From Marasmius tenuissimus (taxonomy: Eukaryota > Basidiomycota > Agaricomycetes > Agaricales > Marasmiaceae): a stretch of 64,000 nucleotides of DNA. This document shows, piece after piece, positions 33,068 to 43,648 of this stretch. The DNA lies in assembly GCA_029532415.1 (NCBI GenBank), contig JAQOTA010000052.1, positions 496,001-560,000 on the forward strand. The letters are read 5' to 3'. Within the stretch, counting starts at the first letter, position 1; each line of letters begins with the position of its first letter. The translations under genes and the position numbers were made by a program. The notes under the pieces were generated by a model. It had not been told where the DNA came from. It did no database searches and worked only from the letters and a program-made list of their open reading frames with translations.

Positions 33068-33638
33068 ATGTCGCTGGCTGCTCTCCAAGAGAAATTTCAA
33101 GCTGGGTCAAGGGACTACCAAAAATTGCAGGCGGATTTGTCAAATGCCGTAGAAGCACGACAACGATTGGATGCGCAATTATCTGAGAATATAATGGTGA
33201 AGCAGGTGCGAATTTCAGGCATTTCGCAGGGAGTGCAGATTTCGCATCCATGTGCTGTTCACTGACTTGTTGTGAATAGGAACTCAACTCTTTGAAGCCT
33301 GAGAATGAGGTTTATAAGCAGATTGGGCCCGTCCTCGTGAAACAAGACCAGGCAGAGGCGAAGAGCAATGTCGGTACTCGTCTGGAATTCATTCGTGGAG
33401 AAATGTATGTCTTTCGAACGTTTTCTTGGATAGGGAACATTGGAATCGACATGACTTCAACAGCAAACGGATAGAAGCTCAACTCAAGGACATTGAAACT
33501 AAGTCGGAGAAGAAGAAACAAGAGGTTCGAGGATTCGCACTTTTTTCAGTCCCTCTCCAAACTTGCCCTTCTGATCGGCCCATCCAGCTTGTCGAACTAC
33601 AAACATCTTTGCAGCAACAGCAACAGCCGCAGCAATAG
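33068..33638 (+). CDS. PFD6: Prefoldin subunit 6
   Basis: This is a beta-type subunit of the cytosolic prefoldin hexamer, which hands unfolded actin and tubulin to CCT. Exons give MSLAALQEKFQAGSRDYQKL, then QKLQADLSNAVEARQRLDAQ and LSENIMVKQ, ELNSLKPENEVYKQIGPVLV (about 33280), KQDQAEAKSNVGTRLEFIRG, and EAQLKDIETKSEKKKQE with a Gln-rich end. The layout (coiled coil, short beta hairpin around YKQIGPVLVKQD, coiled coil) and size (about 115 residues) match Yke2/PFDN6. Three introns. The start is 210 bp from the divergent gamma-glutamyltransferase-like start, so they probably share a promoter. Confidence 0.95.
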
Positions 33639-33780
33639 GTGCTTCCCATCTCCTCCCATTTCCCTCTACGGCCCCCCTAACGCGATTTTAGATGGCGCGT
33701 CGAAGAATCCAAGGAGTAATGTAGCGTCTTGGCGGCAGATTAGGTGAATTACTGTAAAATATCTCCTGTAACGACCTGTA

Positions 33781-34256
33781 TTATGCACTGAGTTGCGTTG
33801 CGGACGCTGGAGACGAGGCCAAGGCTTGTAATATCGGTGAATTTCCCGTCTCTGCTGCTCTCTGCTCTCGCAGAATCTGTCGCTCCGTCTCAGGACTCTT
33901 CACTACTCTTTCCAATCTGAATCTCTTCCTAGCTGAGACTGGCGGGCAATTCCGGATGATGACAACATCATCCTTCCTCAATTCTGGAGAAAAAGGTGAT
34001 TTGAGTACTGCGGTTGCGTGGGTTGGAAGTTTAATGGCATGAGAACACGCACTGTTTTCGGGATCATGAGTGAGATACTTTTTTGACCTTTCTATGCGCT
34101 GCAATAAGGGATGAGCATTTGCTCAAACGTTCGACGACACGACAGACATACCTTGCCAGTAAGCTTGTGAACTACCCATCTCGACACTGTCACCGTTGCA
34201 GTCTTATTCATGAAGCCAACTTTGGTCACAAGACCCTGGAAAGCCATTGGAGGCAT
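33781..34256 (-). CDS. MRPS17: Mitochondrial small-subunit ribosomal protein uS17m
   Basis: This is a bacterial-type S17 protein of the mitochondrial ribosome. The N-terminus MPPMAFQGLVTKVGFMNKTA opens the OB-fold (TVTVSRWVVHKLTGK). After an intron (gtatgt...ttgcag, about 34089-34151) comes RIERSKKYLTHDPENSACSH, the S17 signature, then KDDVVIIRNCPPVSARKRFR, with the typical core DVVIIRNCPPVS. A C-terminal extension of about 40 residues (ETERQILREQRAAETGN) is usual for fungal mitochondrial S17. A second in-frame ATG three codons later (MAFQG) could also be used. Confidence 0.93.
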
Positions 34257-34664
34257 TTTGACGAAATATAATGGGCGTGAGCGTAAGTGAGAGTAGGACG
34301 AATGGAAGGCGAGGAGAGGGCCGGAGAAATAGGACGTCGACGGAGGCAAGAGGATAATTAGGCGCCTGGCTTCAGAATTGTTGTATTTAGCGCCGACGGA
34401 GTCGGTCTATAAGTCTCTTCTCCACCACAAACTCGACCGTTTCTCACTGTTTCAAGTTGATGAATTGGGCCTCGCTCTGCCTCATTACGTTTGAGCTCTA
34501 GATTAAAGTATATCCACCGTTCTTCTACGTGTAAATACTGCTATTAATTATACAAATGTGCCCAGCTAGAAGTACAAGTCGTGTGCCAAATCGTGATGTG
34601 CGAGACGTATCCATGGTATAATAATGTAGATCGTGTAGACGTCGGAAAGCAACTATTCATAAAA
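34257..34664. other. Intergenic region, no gene seen
   Basis: This 408-bp stretch holds the S17m promoter and the 3' flank of the next transporter gene (both on the minus strand). Its 5' half is purine-rich on the plus strand, an S17m leader signature. I see no RNA gene, repeat or long open frame. Confidence 0.4.
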
Positions 34665-37145
34665 TTAAGCAGCAGAGTTTTCAGATTCCTTTGCTCTCAG
34701 CGTAGGCTGAGGTGGCGCATATTTTGATCGCGCACGTAGTTTTGCACCATATCTGTTGAGCGGAATGAGTCGTGAGGCCTTACTGCTCGCCAATTGAGCT
34801 ACTCACTTGATGAAGATAAAGGGAATGGGCATCATAGCGAGTGCTACGAAACCTAGCAGCGAGCTTGCCCACTGTGATCCCATTGCATCGTACATCTGTG
34901 TGGCAAAGAGCTGATACGGAGAGCCGTCAGAAATGCGAAGGACAGCGGGGAGGACGATGATACATACCGGGAAAGCTGCGCCAAAAATACTTCTAACTAC
35001 CGTGTTGATGGAGAGGGCAGATGCAGCGACTTTCAGATAGGTGTCGATGATGTAGTTGATAAGACTGAGCTGGAGAGAAGTAGGGTCATGTCAACGTTGT
35101 TGCGAAGGGACACAAGCTTCCGAGAACTTACAAAGATCCATGATATGCCAAAACCGTTGAGGAAGCCACTGGAGCAATCGGTCGGAAAACACTATCTCTA
35201 GCGAAGGGGTGTTTACTCACCTCATGAGTGGTGCCCAGAACGAGATTGATGGAGAAGAGGTCCAGCTGCATGCAAACGGGTAAGATTTGCCGTATCCGAG
35301 ATAGAGATAGGGAGCCACTGACCCAAACCAGAAGAAAGAGGCGGCGTACAGTGGAGCGGCGATACAGGCCATCTCCAACCTGAACTCCGGTACTACGGGA
35401 TCCGGGGCACATCGGTCCACTTCTCGTTCGTATCGTCGACCAAAAGTAAAGACGTACTAGGCCCATGGATCAGCTCCCGGAACACCTCGGTACGATGGCT
35501 GGAATACGTACTATTGTTACAGCTACAATTCCACCGCCCATAATCGGGAGATACATGAGACCAGAAATCCCTGCGTTGAAATGATGTCCCTGGGCGAACA
35601 CTATGGGATACGCAGCAAAGTAGAGGTACAGGCAGCCGTAGACAAACTGTAGATCATATGTGAGCCTATAGTTTAGAAGTATGGAAAAGCCATTGCACAT
35701 ACACTCATGTAACCTGTAATTGCTGCGAGCATTGGCTCTTGAACCAACATTTTGAAAGGTCGGCCAAGGACATTTTCGACTTGTTCGCGCAGGTTTTTCT
35801 TGGTGACCTCCATCGGTGCATGATAGCGGTCGTCACCAGTTTCTTTACGGAGACGTTTTGCACGTTGAACAAGCAGCACCGGCCTTGCAGGGTCCCGGCG
35901 AGTAAGTACCGCGGGTCAAGGAGATTAAGGTCGTGGCACATACATGTATGTTTCCGGCATGGTGAATGTAATCACAGCTAAGCAGAAGCCAGCCTGCACG
36001 ATTGTGTCAGAGAGGAAGAGTTGTACAGTCTCGAGAGCGCACTCACGAATATAGCAAGGAGCCAAAAGAGCCAGCGCCACGAAGTTCCTATTTAGGAGGT
36101 GTTAGAAATGGTTCCCGGCAACGTATGCGGCGTGCTAACCAGATACATGTATGAATCCGGCTACCGTAGGGCCAAGGGCGGGCCCGACGAATGGTGCCAC
36201 CGTGAAGACGGCCAGAGCCCGACCTCGGGTTTTGGCATCCCAAACGTCGGAGATAACAGCTCTGAGGAAAATTCAATCGTCGGCAATCGGTCCTCTACGG
36301 AGATGAGGAGGACTACTAGACTTACCCCGAGTTGGCCAGAGGACACGCAGCGAAAACACCTCCCAGGAATCGAAGGACCAGGATGGTTGCCGCGTTCTGA
36401 GCGAGAGCAGTGCCGATTTGGAACATCTGAAGGAGATGTCGTCTCAGTGGACAAAGGGACGACGATAATAAAAAGTATGTACCGTGTATACAAAGAAGCC
36501 GACCATAAAAATTGGCTTCCGTCCAAATTCCTCGGACAAAGGGCCCCATACGAGTGGACTATTGGGCTAATCTGAGCGTCTCGGAGTCTGCAACAAAGGA
36601 ACATATACACACCCGACGCAGTACCCGGCCACGAACAACGACATAACCAGGATTGAAACCTCTCTCGACATGTGAAACTCTTCAATGAGAGCTGCGGAGA
36701 CTCCACCGGCTGAGAGAGAAAAAAGACTTGAGGTCAGAACACAAACATCGGCGACGAGAGTGTGAACCTACGAGCAGAACTTGCAAACGTACTAAAAAGA
36801 AATCGACATCAGAATTGACTGGAGCCGTTGACATGGGTGAAATCAGGACTGACGCGTTGAAAACGAGGAGACCGGCCCCCATCGTCATATACCATTTCCT
36901 CGCAGTGCTCCATCCCTAAGTCACAATGATCATTGTCAGTGAAGGCTCGTAAAATGTGAACATCGTGTGCGCACCTGAGGATTATGGGGATCGTCTAGCT
37001 CTAGTTTGTCGACCAAGAAAGAATCTTCCTTCTCTGAAATTGAAATATTGGCCACTTCCGCGGGAGTGGTGTTGCCGCTCGAGTAGCTAGTTCGAACATG
37101 AGAATCGTTTGAACTGGCGGACGCTACGCTGTTTCTGTTGCTCAT
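34665..37145 (-). CDS. DHA1-type MFS drug/polyamine proton antiporter
   Basis: This is a 12-helix major facilitator of the DHA1 (Tpo/Flr-like) group that exports drugs or polyamines, usually at the plasma membrane. The cytosolic N-terminus is Ser-rich (MSNRNSVASASSNDSHVRTS) and ends ELDDPHNPQGWSTARKWY, a DHA1 hallmark before TM1. Motif A follows as GPLVWGPLSEEFGRKPIFMV (about 36530), then LRFLGGVFAACPLANSGAVI (about 36330), RGRALAVFTVAPFVGPALGP (motif C, about 36190) and SWRWLFWLLAIFAGF. The central loop is charged (VQRAKRLRKETGDDRYHAPM). The second half includes YLYFAAYPIVFAQGHHFNAG and NYIIDTYLKVAASALSINTV. It ends AKESENSAA. About ten introns. Substrate cannot be read from the sequence. 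Confidence 0.9.
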
Positions 37146-37482
37146 GATGGGAGCGGGGTCTCTACAGGGTCATCATGCCACGGAAAGTGGTGCTTGGCTT
37201 TTATAGATCGACCATAGGTTCAACATCGGACGTTTGGTCGGACTTGCCCCAGACTGCCTCAGCAGATATTGATAAACATGTCCAAAAGCAGTCAGGGGAC
37301 TCTCGGCGACCATCCGGGCTCTTGCTGCTTGTTCATCGTCTGCATCAAAGCGGCTAAATACCCATTGACGTAATGGGTAACATATAAGGCGCGGCTTTCC
37401 CACACTCTTACCGTCGGTCCGCGACCCGTCTCCAGTCAACGATCACGCTGACACCTTGCTACTGACGCTCGGAATACATGCC
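37146..37482. other. Divergent promoter region, no gene seen
   Basis: This 337-bp stretch lies between the divergent MFS exporter and WDR8 and must carry both promoters. The open frames on either strand look incidental, and no repeat or RNA gene is visible. Confidence 0.4.
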
Positions 37483-39463
37483 ATGGACTTCACAGAAATA
37501 TACAAGCAGTCATCGAACCTGGTCTCGTTCAGTCCAGGAGCTCATTTCATCCTCATTGCTGTCCAAGATCGTCTCATAATCAGACGATCAGACTCTTTCC
37601 AGATTACCAGGACCTGGCAACTCGACTCTTCGCCATCTCCAACATCTGCCACTCTGAATTCTCAAAGCTCTCAAAGATCGAAACAGCCTTCAACTGCAAA
37701 CAACTGCATAACTCACGCTGGATGGTCCTATGACTCGGAATATGTGTTTGCGGCATCCGCGAAACGAGGCGTGGTTCATGTTCTCCAGTTACGCGACGAG
37801 AATTGGAATGCAAGGATAGATGCCGGGGCTGAAGGTACGTGCCTTGTCAATCAGAATTCCTCAAGTACTCAATACCGCGGTAAAGGCCTGGTCAAAGCAG
37901 AGTGGGCACCTGACGGAAGATCCATACTGTGCTTCAGTGAATGGGGGGTGAGTCGTGCTCGTGTCACCTTGTCCAGGTGCTCGTCCAATTCACAGCTCAA
38001 CAAAGTTAAGAGTGACAATTTGGTCCTTGGTCACGGGCGTATCGACATACATTCAATTTCCGATCCATCCTGACAAAGGAAAGTAGCTCAATCCCTTTCC
38101 GCAGGTGGGTTGTGTTGATTACAATATTTCACCCCTAGGCTACACGTTTCGACCCGATGGACGATACTTCATCTTGGGAGAAAGACACAAGTCCAAGGAT
38201 ACTCTGGGGCTGTATGATGTCTCGGACTCCTTCAAGCTGGTCCGCGTACGTCAACGAGTAAAGTGTTTCGTCAGGAGGCTACTCAAGGACCGTATCTCTA
38301 GCACTTCTCATTACCAACTTCTTCCCTGTCGTCATTTGCTCTTTCTCCGACCGGCAACCATCTTGCGGTCTGGGAAGGTACTCTGGAGGTCTTTTCATTC
38401 TTTTCGAGCAATCTTGCGTGATACTAACGAGGACTCCCGTAGTACAAACTCTATGTTATTACACTTGCTGGAAAAGTCCTAGCTTCATTCACACCAGACC
38501 CTGAGCCCGCACTAGGAATCCGTGAGGTCGGATGGCATCCAACTGGAGCTTTTCTTGCTGTCTGTGGTTGGGATGATCGGGTACGCATGCGTTCCACACG
38601 GCCTCGATTAGAGATCACTGACGTTACTTAGATATACATCCTCGATAGCATGAGTTGGTCAGCAATAGTTACATTTGAAGTGTCGGGTAGGATACCATCG
38701 GGTGTGGTATGGAGCCATATTCTCCATTATCTGCACTCATCTCACCGACTTTGCATTCCAGACCCTCTGGAGAGAGCCTTCGAACTGGCAAGAGTCGACC
38801 GAAGGGAGAGGCTTCTTGTCCTGTACGCCTTGGAGCTCGTCTCCGTGTTCGAATTTCCGCTCACAACATGTCAGATGACAAAGTCCATACACCTTCTTCG
38901 GTCTCGACCGTCAAACCCGACCACACGAAACCACACCCCAAGAGCGGGATCGCGCAATTGGAATGGAACAAAACGGGGACTGTCCTCCTCGCGCGGCTTG
39001 GAAAGAGGCATTTCTGTTCCGTAGCTGACAACTGAAAGCTCATAACCTCGTGTAGAGACCATCCCAAACGCCGTCCACCTCTTCCAGTTTCCCTCTTCGG
39101 AGGAGTCGTTCAATCCGTCCCTACGCTCCATCCTCATTCACTCGCAACCTGTGGTACATTGTAGATGGAATCCTGTCCGACCTGGTTCATTGGTCGTATG
39201 TTGCGGAAGCCGCGGTATCTACACTTGGAGTGACGAATGGCAGGGCCCATCTGGTGAGCCGGAGGAGGTTGCTGAATGTATCGGTGTTCCGGCAAGTGAG
39301 TTCCTAGTCAAGTACTTATGCCCCACTGCATGTCCTGACGCTTCTCCGAGAACAATTTGATACGAGGGATATACGTTGGGCTCCGGATGGCAAGGGGCTT
39401 GTACTTCTCGACAAAGAGAAGTTCTGTTGCGCGTTCGAGGTCGAAGAGGAGGCTCCGCAATGA
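37483..39463 (+). CDS. WDR8: WD-repeat protein WDR8/WRAP73
   Basis: This is a WD40 protein of the WRAP73 family, which in animals sits at centrosomes and in fission yeast works with Msd1 and the kinesin Pkl1 at spindle poles. The start MDFTEIYKQSSNLVSFSPGA is typical. Blades include DRLIIRRSDSFQITRTWQLD, HAGWSYDSEYVFAASAKRGV (about 37710), VKAEWAPDGRSILCFSEWG (about 37890), GYTFRPDGRYFILGERHKS (about 38145), ALGIREVGWHPTGAFLAVCG (about 38508) and AQLEWNKTGTVLLA-like text (IAQLEWNKTGTVLLARLG, about 38950). The last exons give VHCRWNPVRPGSLVVCCGSR (about 39150) and RWAPDGKGLVLLDKEKFCCA. It ends EVEEEAPQ. About nine introns. The family is clear; the spindle-pole role here is inferred. Confidence 0.88.
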
Positions 39464-39600
39464 TATGTGTCCTTATATCCCACTACTTCCAACCTAAAAT
39501 ACAAAATACACTATATATACCCATCCGTTATGTATCCAAGTGGCGCAGATGTTACGGTGAAAAGCGATAATAATAGAAGAGAGGCGCACGGAAAGTGTGC

Positions 39601-40958
39601 TCAAGTCAAACGGGGACCATTGATGGGGATCGACGACTGATGGCCTTGTCGGACTGCGCTAATTATAAACCTCTCCCATTTTGCAAACCAAGTATGCTCC
39701 GTAACCCCCTGCCGTACATACTGTCGACCATCTGCTGTGGTTTTGATTCTCGCATCACCGAGGCCCGAAGATGATGCAGCCGTATCTTCGTAATTGGGGG
39801 GAGGTTCATCAGGTTGCTTTCCCCTATACTCGTTTGGTGGTGATTGGAGGGATTCAAGCGGGACGTAACGCGTTATGGGATACGCTCCTCCACACACTTC
39901 CCATCGGCCACCGCCCCTCGAATGAAACCGCTTGAAAAGCCAGATGAAGGGATAGATGAGGAGGATCCAAAGAAGGACTTTCAGCCAGACATTTGAAAGA
40001 ACGCGAGAGAGTCGGTTATCTGGTCTAATGTGAATCTTGTTCCCATGATGTTCGAGAAAAACCTGGACATTTCCCCCGTAGAAGGGACCCATAGCGGATG
40101 TCAGGGTCTTGTGTACGCGACCAAGTACGAAGTCCATATTCCAGCCATAGACTACCTACATACAACGAGACGGACATGTGTAAGCGCGTTAAACATAGAT
40201 GATCTAGATGAATTGCGCACCTTGCGATAGGTAAACTGCTTCAAGTGCCTCGGCGACGCGCAGTAATCATCCGCCCACTGACGCACAGTTTTGGACGACC
40301 CCAACGCACCGGAAGCCAGATGCTCGTCGATGTATGGGCTTTCAGCTGACTCTGTCACCCAAGGAGGAATTCCTGCGTTTTCACGGAGTTTCGCCCACTT
40401 TGCATACAGCTTCTTTTCCGCACGAATGGCACGACGCTTCCCCGTGTGTCCTTCGATTTCGCGAAACATTCTACCCCGATAGGAAGGCTCCGGGTCCTTA
40501 GACGACCAATGTATAGGCTCTTTGCCCCCAAGAGGTAGTATGAGGGAAGAAATATCAAGAAGAAAGTCGAAATCGGTAACGGTCTCGTTGTAGGTCTCCG
40601 TGTGGTGATGCGTGCGCCCATCAGAGTGACGCGAAGAGACCGTTCGCGTCCGGGTTTCTTGATGAGTCGCTTTGCAATGAATGTAGATTGTTGGTGGCGA
40701 TAATGACTGGGAGAGAAGAAAGCGATAGAGAGCCTCTCCGTCTGAGTTAAGGTGGGGATCATGGCTAACGATATTGCCAGAGTTATCCGTGAAGTATTCG
40801 GCGTCGTACAGGGAGAATGATGGTGGGGGCTCTTCTGGAACTCCAGTACTGGTGCTGGCTTCAACTTCTCCTGTAATTGGTTCCCCCGCTGTAAGAGAGG
40901 AAGAGGAACCTTGAGCTTGTAATAGCAGCTGTTCCTCGTCCCCAGTGAGTTTAATCAT
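39601..40958 (-). CDS. Conserved fungal membrane protein of unknown function with PPxY motif
   Basis: I do not know a named family function. Two main exons give MIKLTGDEEQLLLQAQGSSS, an acidic Ser-rich N-terminus, EEPPPSFSLYDAEYFTD (about 40820), IYIHCKATHQETRTRTVSSR (about 40660), a His-rich turn (HSDGRTHHHTETYNETVTDF) and LGGKEPIHWSS. RRAIRAEKKLYAKWAKLREN (about 40405), WADDYCASPRHLKQFTYRKV and YGWNMDFVLGRVHKTLTSA follow, then a single membrane helix VWLKVLLWILLIYPFIWLFK (about 39940). The tail carries PDEPPPNYEDTAASSS (about 39790), a PPxY site of the kind bound by WW domains of Rsp5/Nedd4 ubiquitin ligases. The intron is at about 40148-40225. A role as a membrane ubiquitin-ligase adaptor is only inferred. 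The start was taken as the first ATG of the exon. Confidence 0.7.
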
Positions 40959-41742
40959 GGTTACGTGGAGGTGACTTGGTAAACTGTGAGTGAGGCAGTG
41001 AAAGGTCCTGAAAGGAGATGTGCCGCGCAATAGTCGGCTTACTTGATACTAGACGCCCAGTATACTTGCCGACAGTTTTGGCGCCCGGCACATAGGTTTC
41101 GAATTCGGATGGCGGATTGGGGCTTTTTTCAAACTTGAACCATCATCCGAAATTGGCTACCCCGAGCTCTTTGATCACATAGCACTTGGATGGGCCTTGG
41201 CTTCTTGGTGAGAGTCATTCTGACGCTTTATCAATGATAAACAAAGTCTGGACGGTCCGAATGCTCACTGCGAGCGTTACTCACTATTGGACAGGCATTC
41301 GGGCGACCTCAACGACTTCCTCCATACAACGGATAACCTCGGACTAGAAGCCTCGGATGAAGATGAGAATCTCTGGGCCACAATCCGATCAGAAACCATC
41401 CCTATCGGAATTCGATCTACCAAGGGACCCTATCTGAGACTGCAGGAAGTTGGTGAACCTAGCGGGAAGGGGAGCAAGGCTCACTGCTCGACAGCAACGT
41501 CGACATATATATATATCACTTCAGCTTCTGTATAGCGAAACAGTTAGCAGGTAGTCCAAGAAACTGTGGAGGCTGAACGCGAGTAGGACGCGGGAAGGAG
41601 GCTCTCCAGAGGTCTACTCGGAAATTATGAAAGCTGGTCAGAGGGTCTCGCGCGCCATCCTGCGCCATCCTGACGATACCGGAAAGAGAACCGTTCTTTA
41701 TCAAAAGGGTACTCTCCTTCATACCCAGCTTGGACTGGTATC
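40959..41742. other. Divergent intergenic region, no gene assigned
   Basis: This 784-bp stretch lies between divergent genes. It holds an (AT)6 microsatellite at 41505-41516, a small inverted repeat around TTCGGATG (about 41103) and CATCCGAA (about 41133), and an open plus-strand frame at 41287-41535 with acidic, protein-like text (DFLHTTDNLGLEASDEDENL) but no clear ATG or family. That frame could be a relic or an unrecognised small gene. Confidence 0.35.
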
Positions 41743-43439
41743 ATGGCCACCAACTCTCAACCCCACGGTGTCGACGACGATCAGAAGAGGTGGATGCTGT
41801 GAGTTTTGCATTTCGCCCCGTTGCTGGTCTCTTCAAAATTTTCTGAGTTCCTTCCCTCCCTTTCAGTTATGCCTTCTCGATGGGTTGCTCAGGTCACCAA
41901 TCTCCTGGGCTCTTTACTGTTCCTTCCGACAAAAGCATCTTTCATAACAAGTTAAGGTAGGTGGCTCGTCCTCCATGTGCGCCCCGTCTGGACCCCGACA
42001 TGCGTCTACAGCTACTGGACTGATACAGCTAAACTCCTCGAAAACGGAAAGTTCGATGGCATCTTCTTAGCCGATGTGTGGGGCGGATACGATGTTTACA
42101 AAGGAAACCTTGATCCTGCTTCAGCTAATGGGGCTCAGTTTCCGTGAGTATCTGTCTACCACTCCCTTCTCATTCGAGATCAATTCTGAATACATGCATA
42201 GTGTGATTGACCCGTTGATGACCATCTCCGCTATGGCCAGCGTCACCAAGAACCTCTCCTTTGGTATCACCGCCACAACGTCCTATGAACATCCTTACGC
42301 CCTTGCCCGTCGTTTTTCGACTCTTGACCACTTGACGAACGGCCGCGTTGGATGGAACGTTGTGACGGGATACCTCGAATCAGCTGCTCGCCAATTTGGT
42401 AGAATCAACCAAGAACTGCACGCAAAACGTTACGACATGGCACACGAATACATAGATGTGGTATACAAGCTCTGGGAGTCTAGCTGGGCCGACGATGCTG
42501 TCAAGCACGACGTCAATACACCGCTCTATACGCAGCCGGATCGTGTTCGCCCTATCAACCACAAGGGTCATTACTTCGAGAGTGTCCCTGGCCCCCACAT
42601 CTGCGAGCCGAGTCTCCAACGAACCCTGGTCATTTATCAGGCTGGGAGCTCAGGCCCTGGTTTAGCCTTTGCAGGCAAACACGCAGAGGTTATCTTCATC
42701 GCCGCTCAAAGTCCCAAGGTCGCACGTGCTCGAGTCGAGGCTGCTCGGAATGCTGCTAAAGCCGCTGGAAGGGATCCGCTCTCTTTAAAGGTTCTAGCTT
42801 TGATCTGCCCCATTGTGGCGGCGACAGATGAGGAGGCGAAAGAGAAGCACGACTACTTGTTCAAGCATGGAAGCGACGAGGGCGCCCTCGCCCTCTTCGG
42901 AGGATGGACTGGTATCGACTTGGGTTCCGTTGACGATGACGAGGAATTGAGAAACTTGCCGGAGGGCAACGCCATCAAGTCCGCAGTTGAGGGTTTCGCG
43001 CGTCAAGTAAGCTCTACATCTTCGACTTGCCCCTCACATCCTTTGCCCAGATGAAACTGACAGCCAATCATAGGACCCCACAGTTCCGAAGTGGACAAAA
43101 CGAGTTGTAGCCGACCAGATCAAGCTCGGCGGGCTTGGTCCGATTGTCGTTGGTAGCCCTACTTCCGTGGCTGACCAGCTCGAATCCTGGATTGGGGACG
43201 CAGGCGTTGATGGATTCAACTTGGCTTATGCCACTTCCCCAGGAACGTTTGTCGACTTCATCGAGCTGGTTCGTCCAGAACTCCAACGCCGTGGGCACGT
43301 CTGGGACGATTATTCTGCCCCTGGGCCTTTACCCAAGAACTGGCCCTCCGCGAAGAAATTCGTAGGTGCACCCCCGGGTTTCGGAGAAGATGAGCAGGTG
43401 GGGTTGACCACGCGGGAGAAACTGTACGGTCCAGGCTAA
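41743..43439 (+). CDS. DszA/NtaA/SnaA-type FMNH2-dependent monooxygenase
   Basis: This is a luciferase-fold flavin monooxygenase of the nitrilotriacetate/dibenzothiophene-sulfone group. Such enzymes use FMNH2 from a separate reductase. Exons give MATNSQPHGVDDDQKRWMLY, AFSMGCSGHQSPGLF (about 41880), NGKFDGIFLADVWGGYDVYK (about 42050) and VIDPLMTISAMASVTKNLSF (about 42203). The family hallmark ARRFSTLDHLTNGRVGWNVV (about 42306) is followed by TGYLESAARQFG. Later motifs are LVIYQAGSSGPGLAFAGKHA (about 42633), VADQIKLGGLGPIVVGSP and DGFNLAYATSPGTFVDFIEL (about 43210). The length, about 470 residues, is normal. Three introns near the 5' end and one near 43007-43073 show it is a resident eukaryotic gene, although the family is mostly bacterial. 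No reductase gene is adjacent, and the substrate is unknown. Confidence 0.92.
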
Positions 43440-43648
43440 CGAACGCTGCGTGAAGACCACCCAGGTGCTTCGTTCAAGTGGAACTAAATTCGGATTAGCT
43501 CCGTCAGATGGTGGACTGGTAGGGTATATGATGCATGTCGACGATTGTGTAAGATAATCTACATCTATGCACTTTCCAATTCCACGCACAACGTCCTTCC
43601 AAGTCTACATTCGCCGCTGACGCTCTGAACCAACTAATGCAACACCTG

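Noticed and set aside
41505..41516. (AT)6 repeat as a TATA box for the monooxygenase gene
   Set aside because: It lies about 230 bp before the ATG and looks like a simple microsatellite; no clear start region follows at the right distance.
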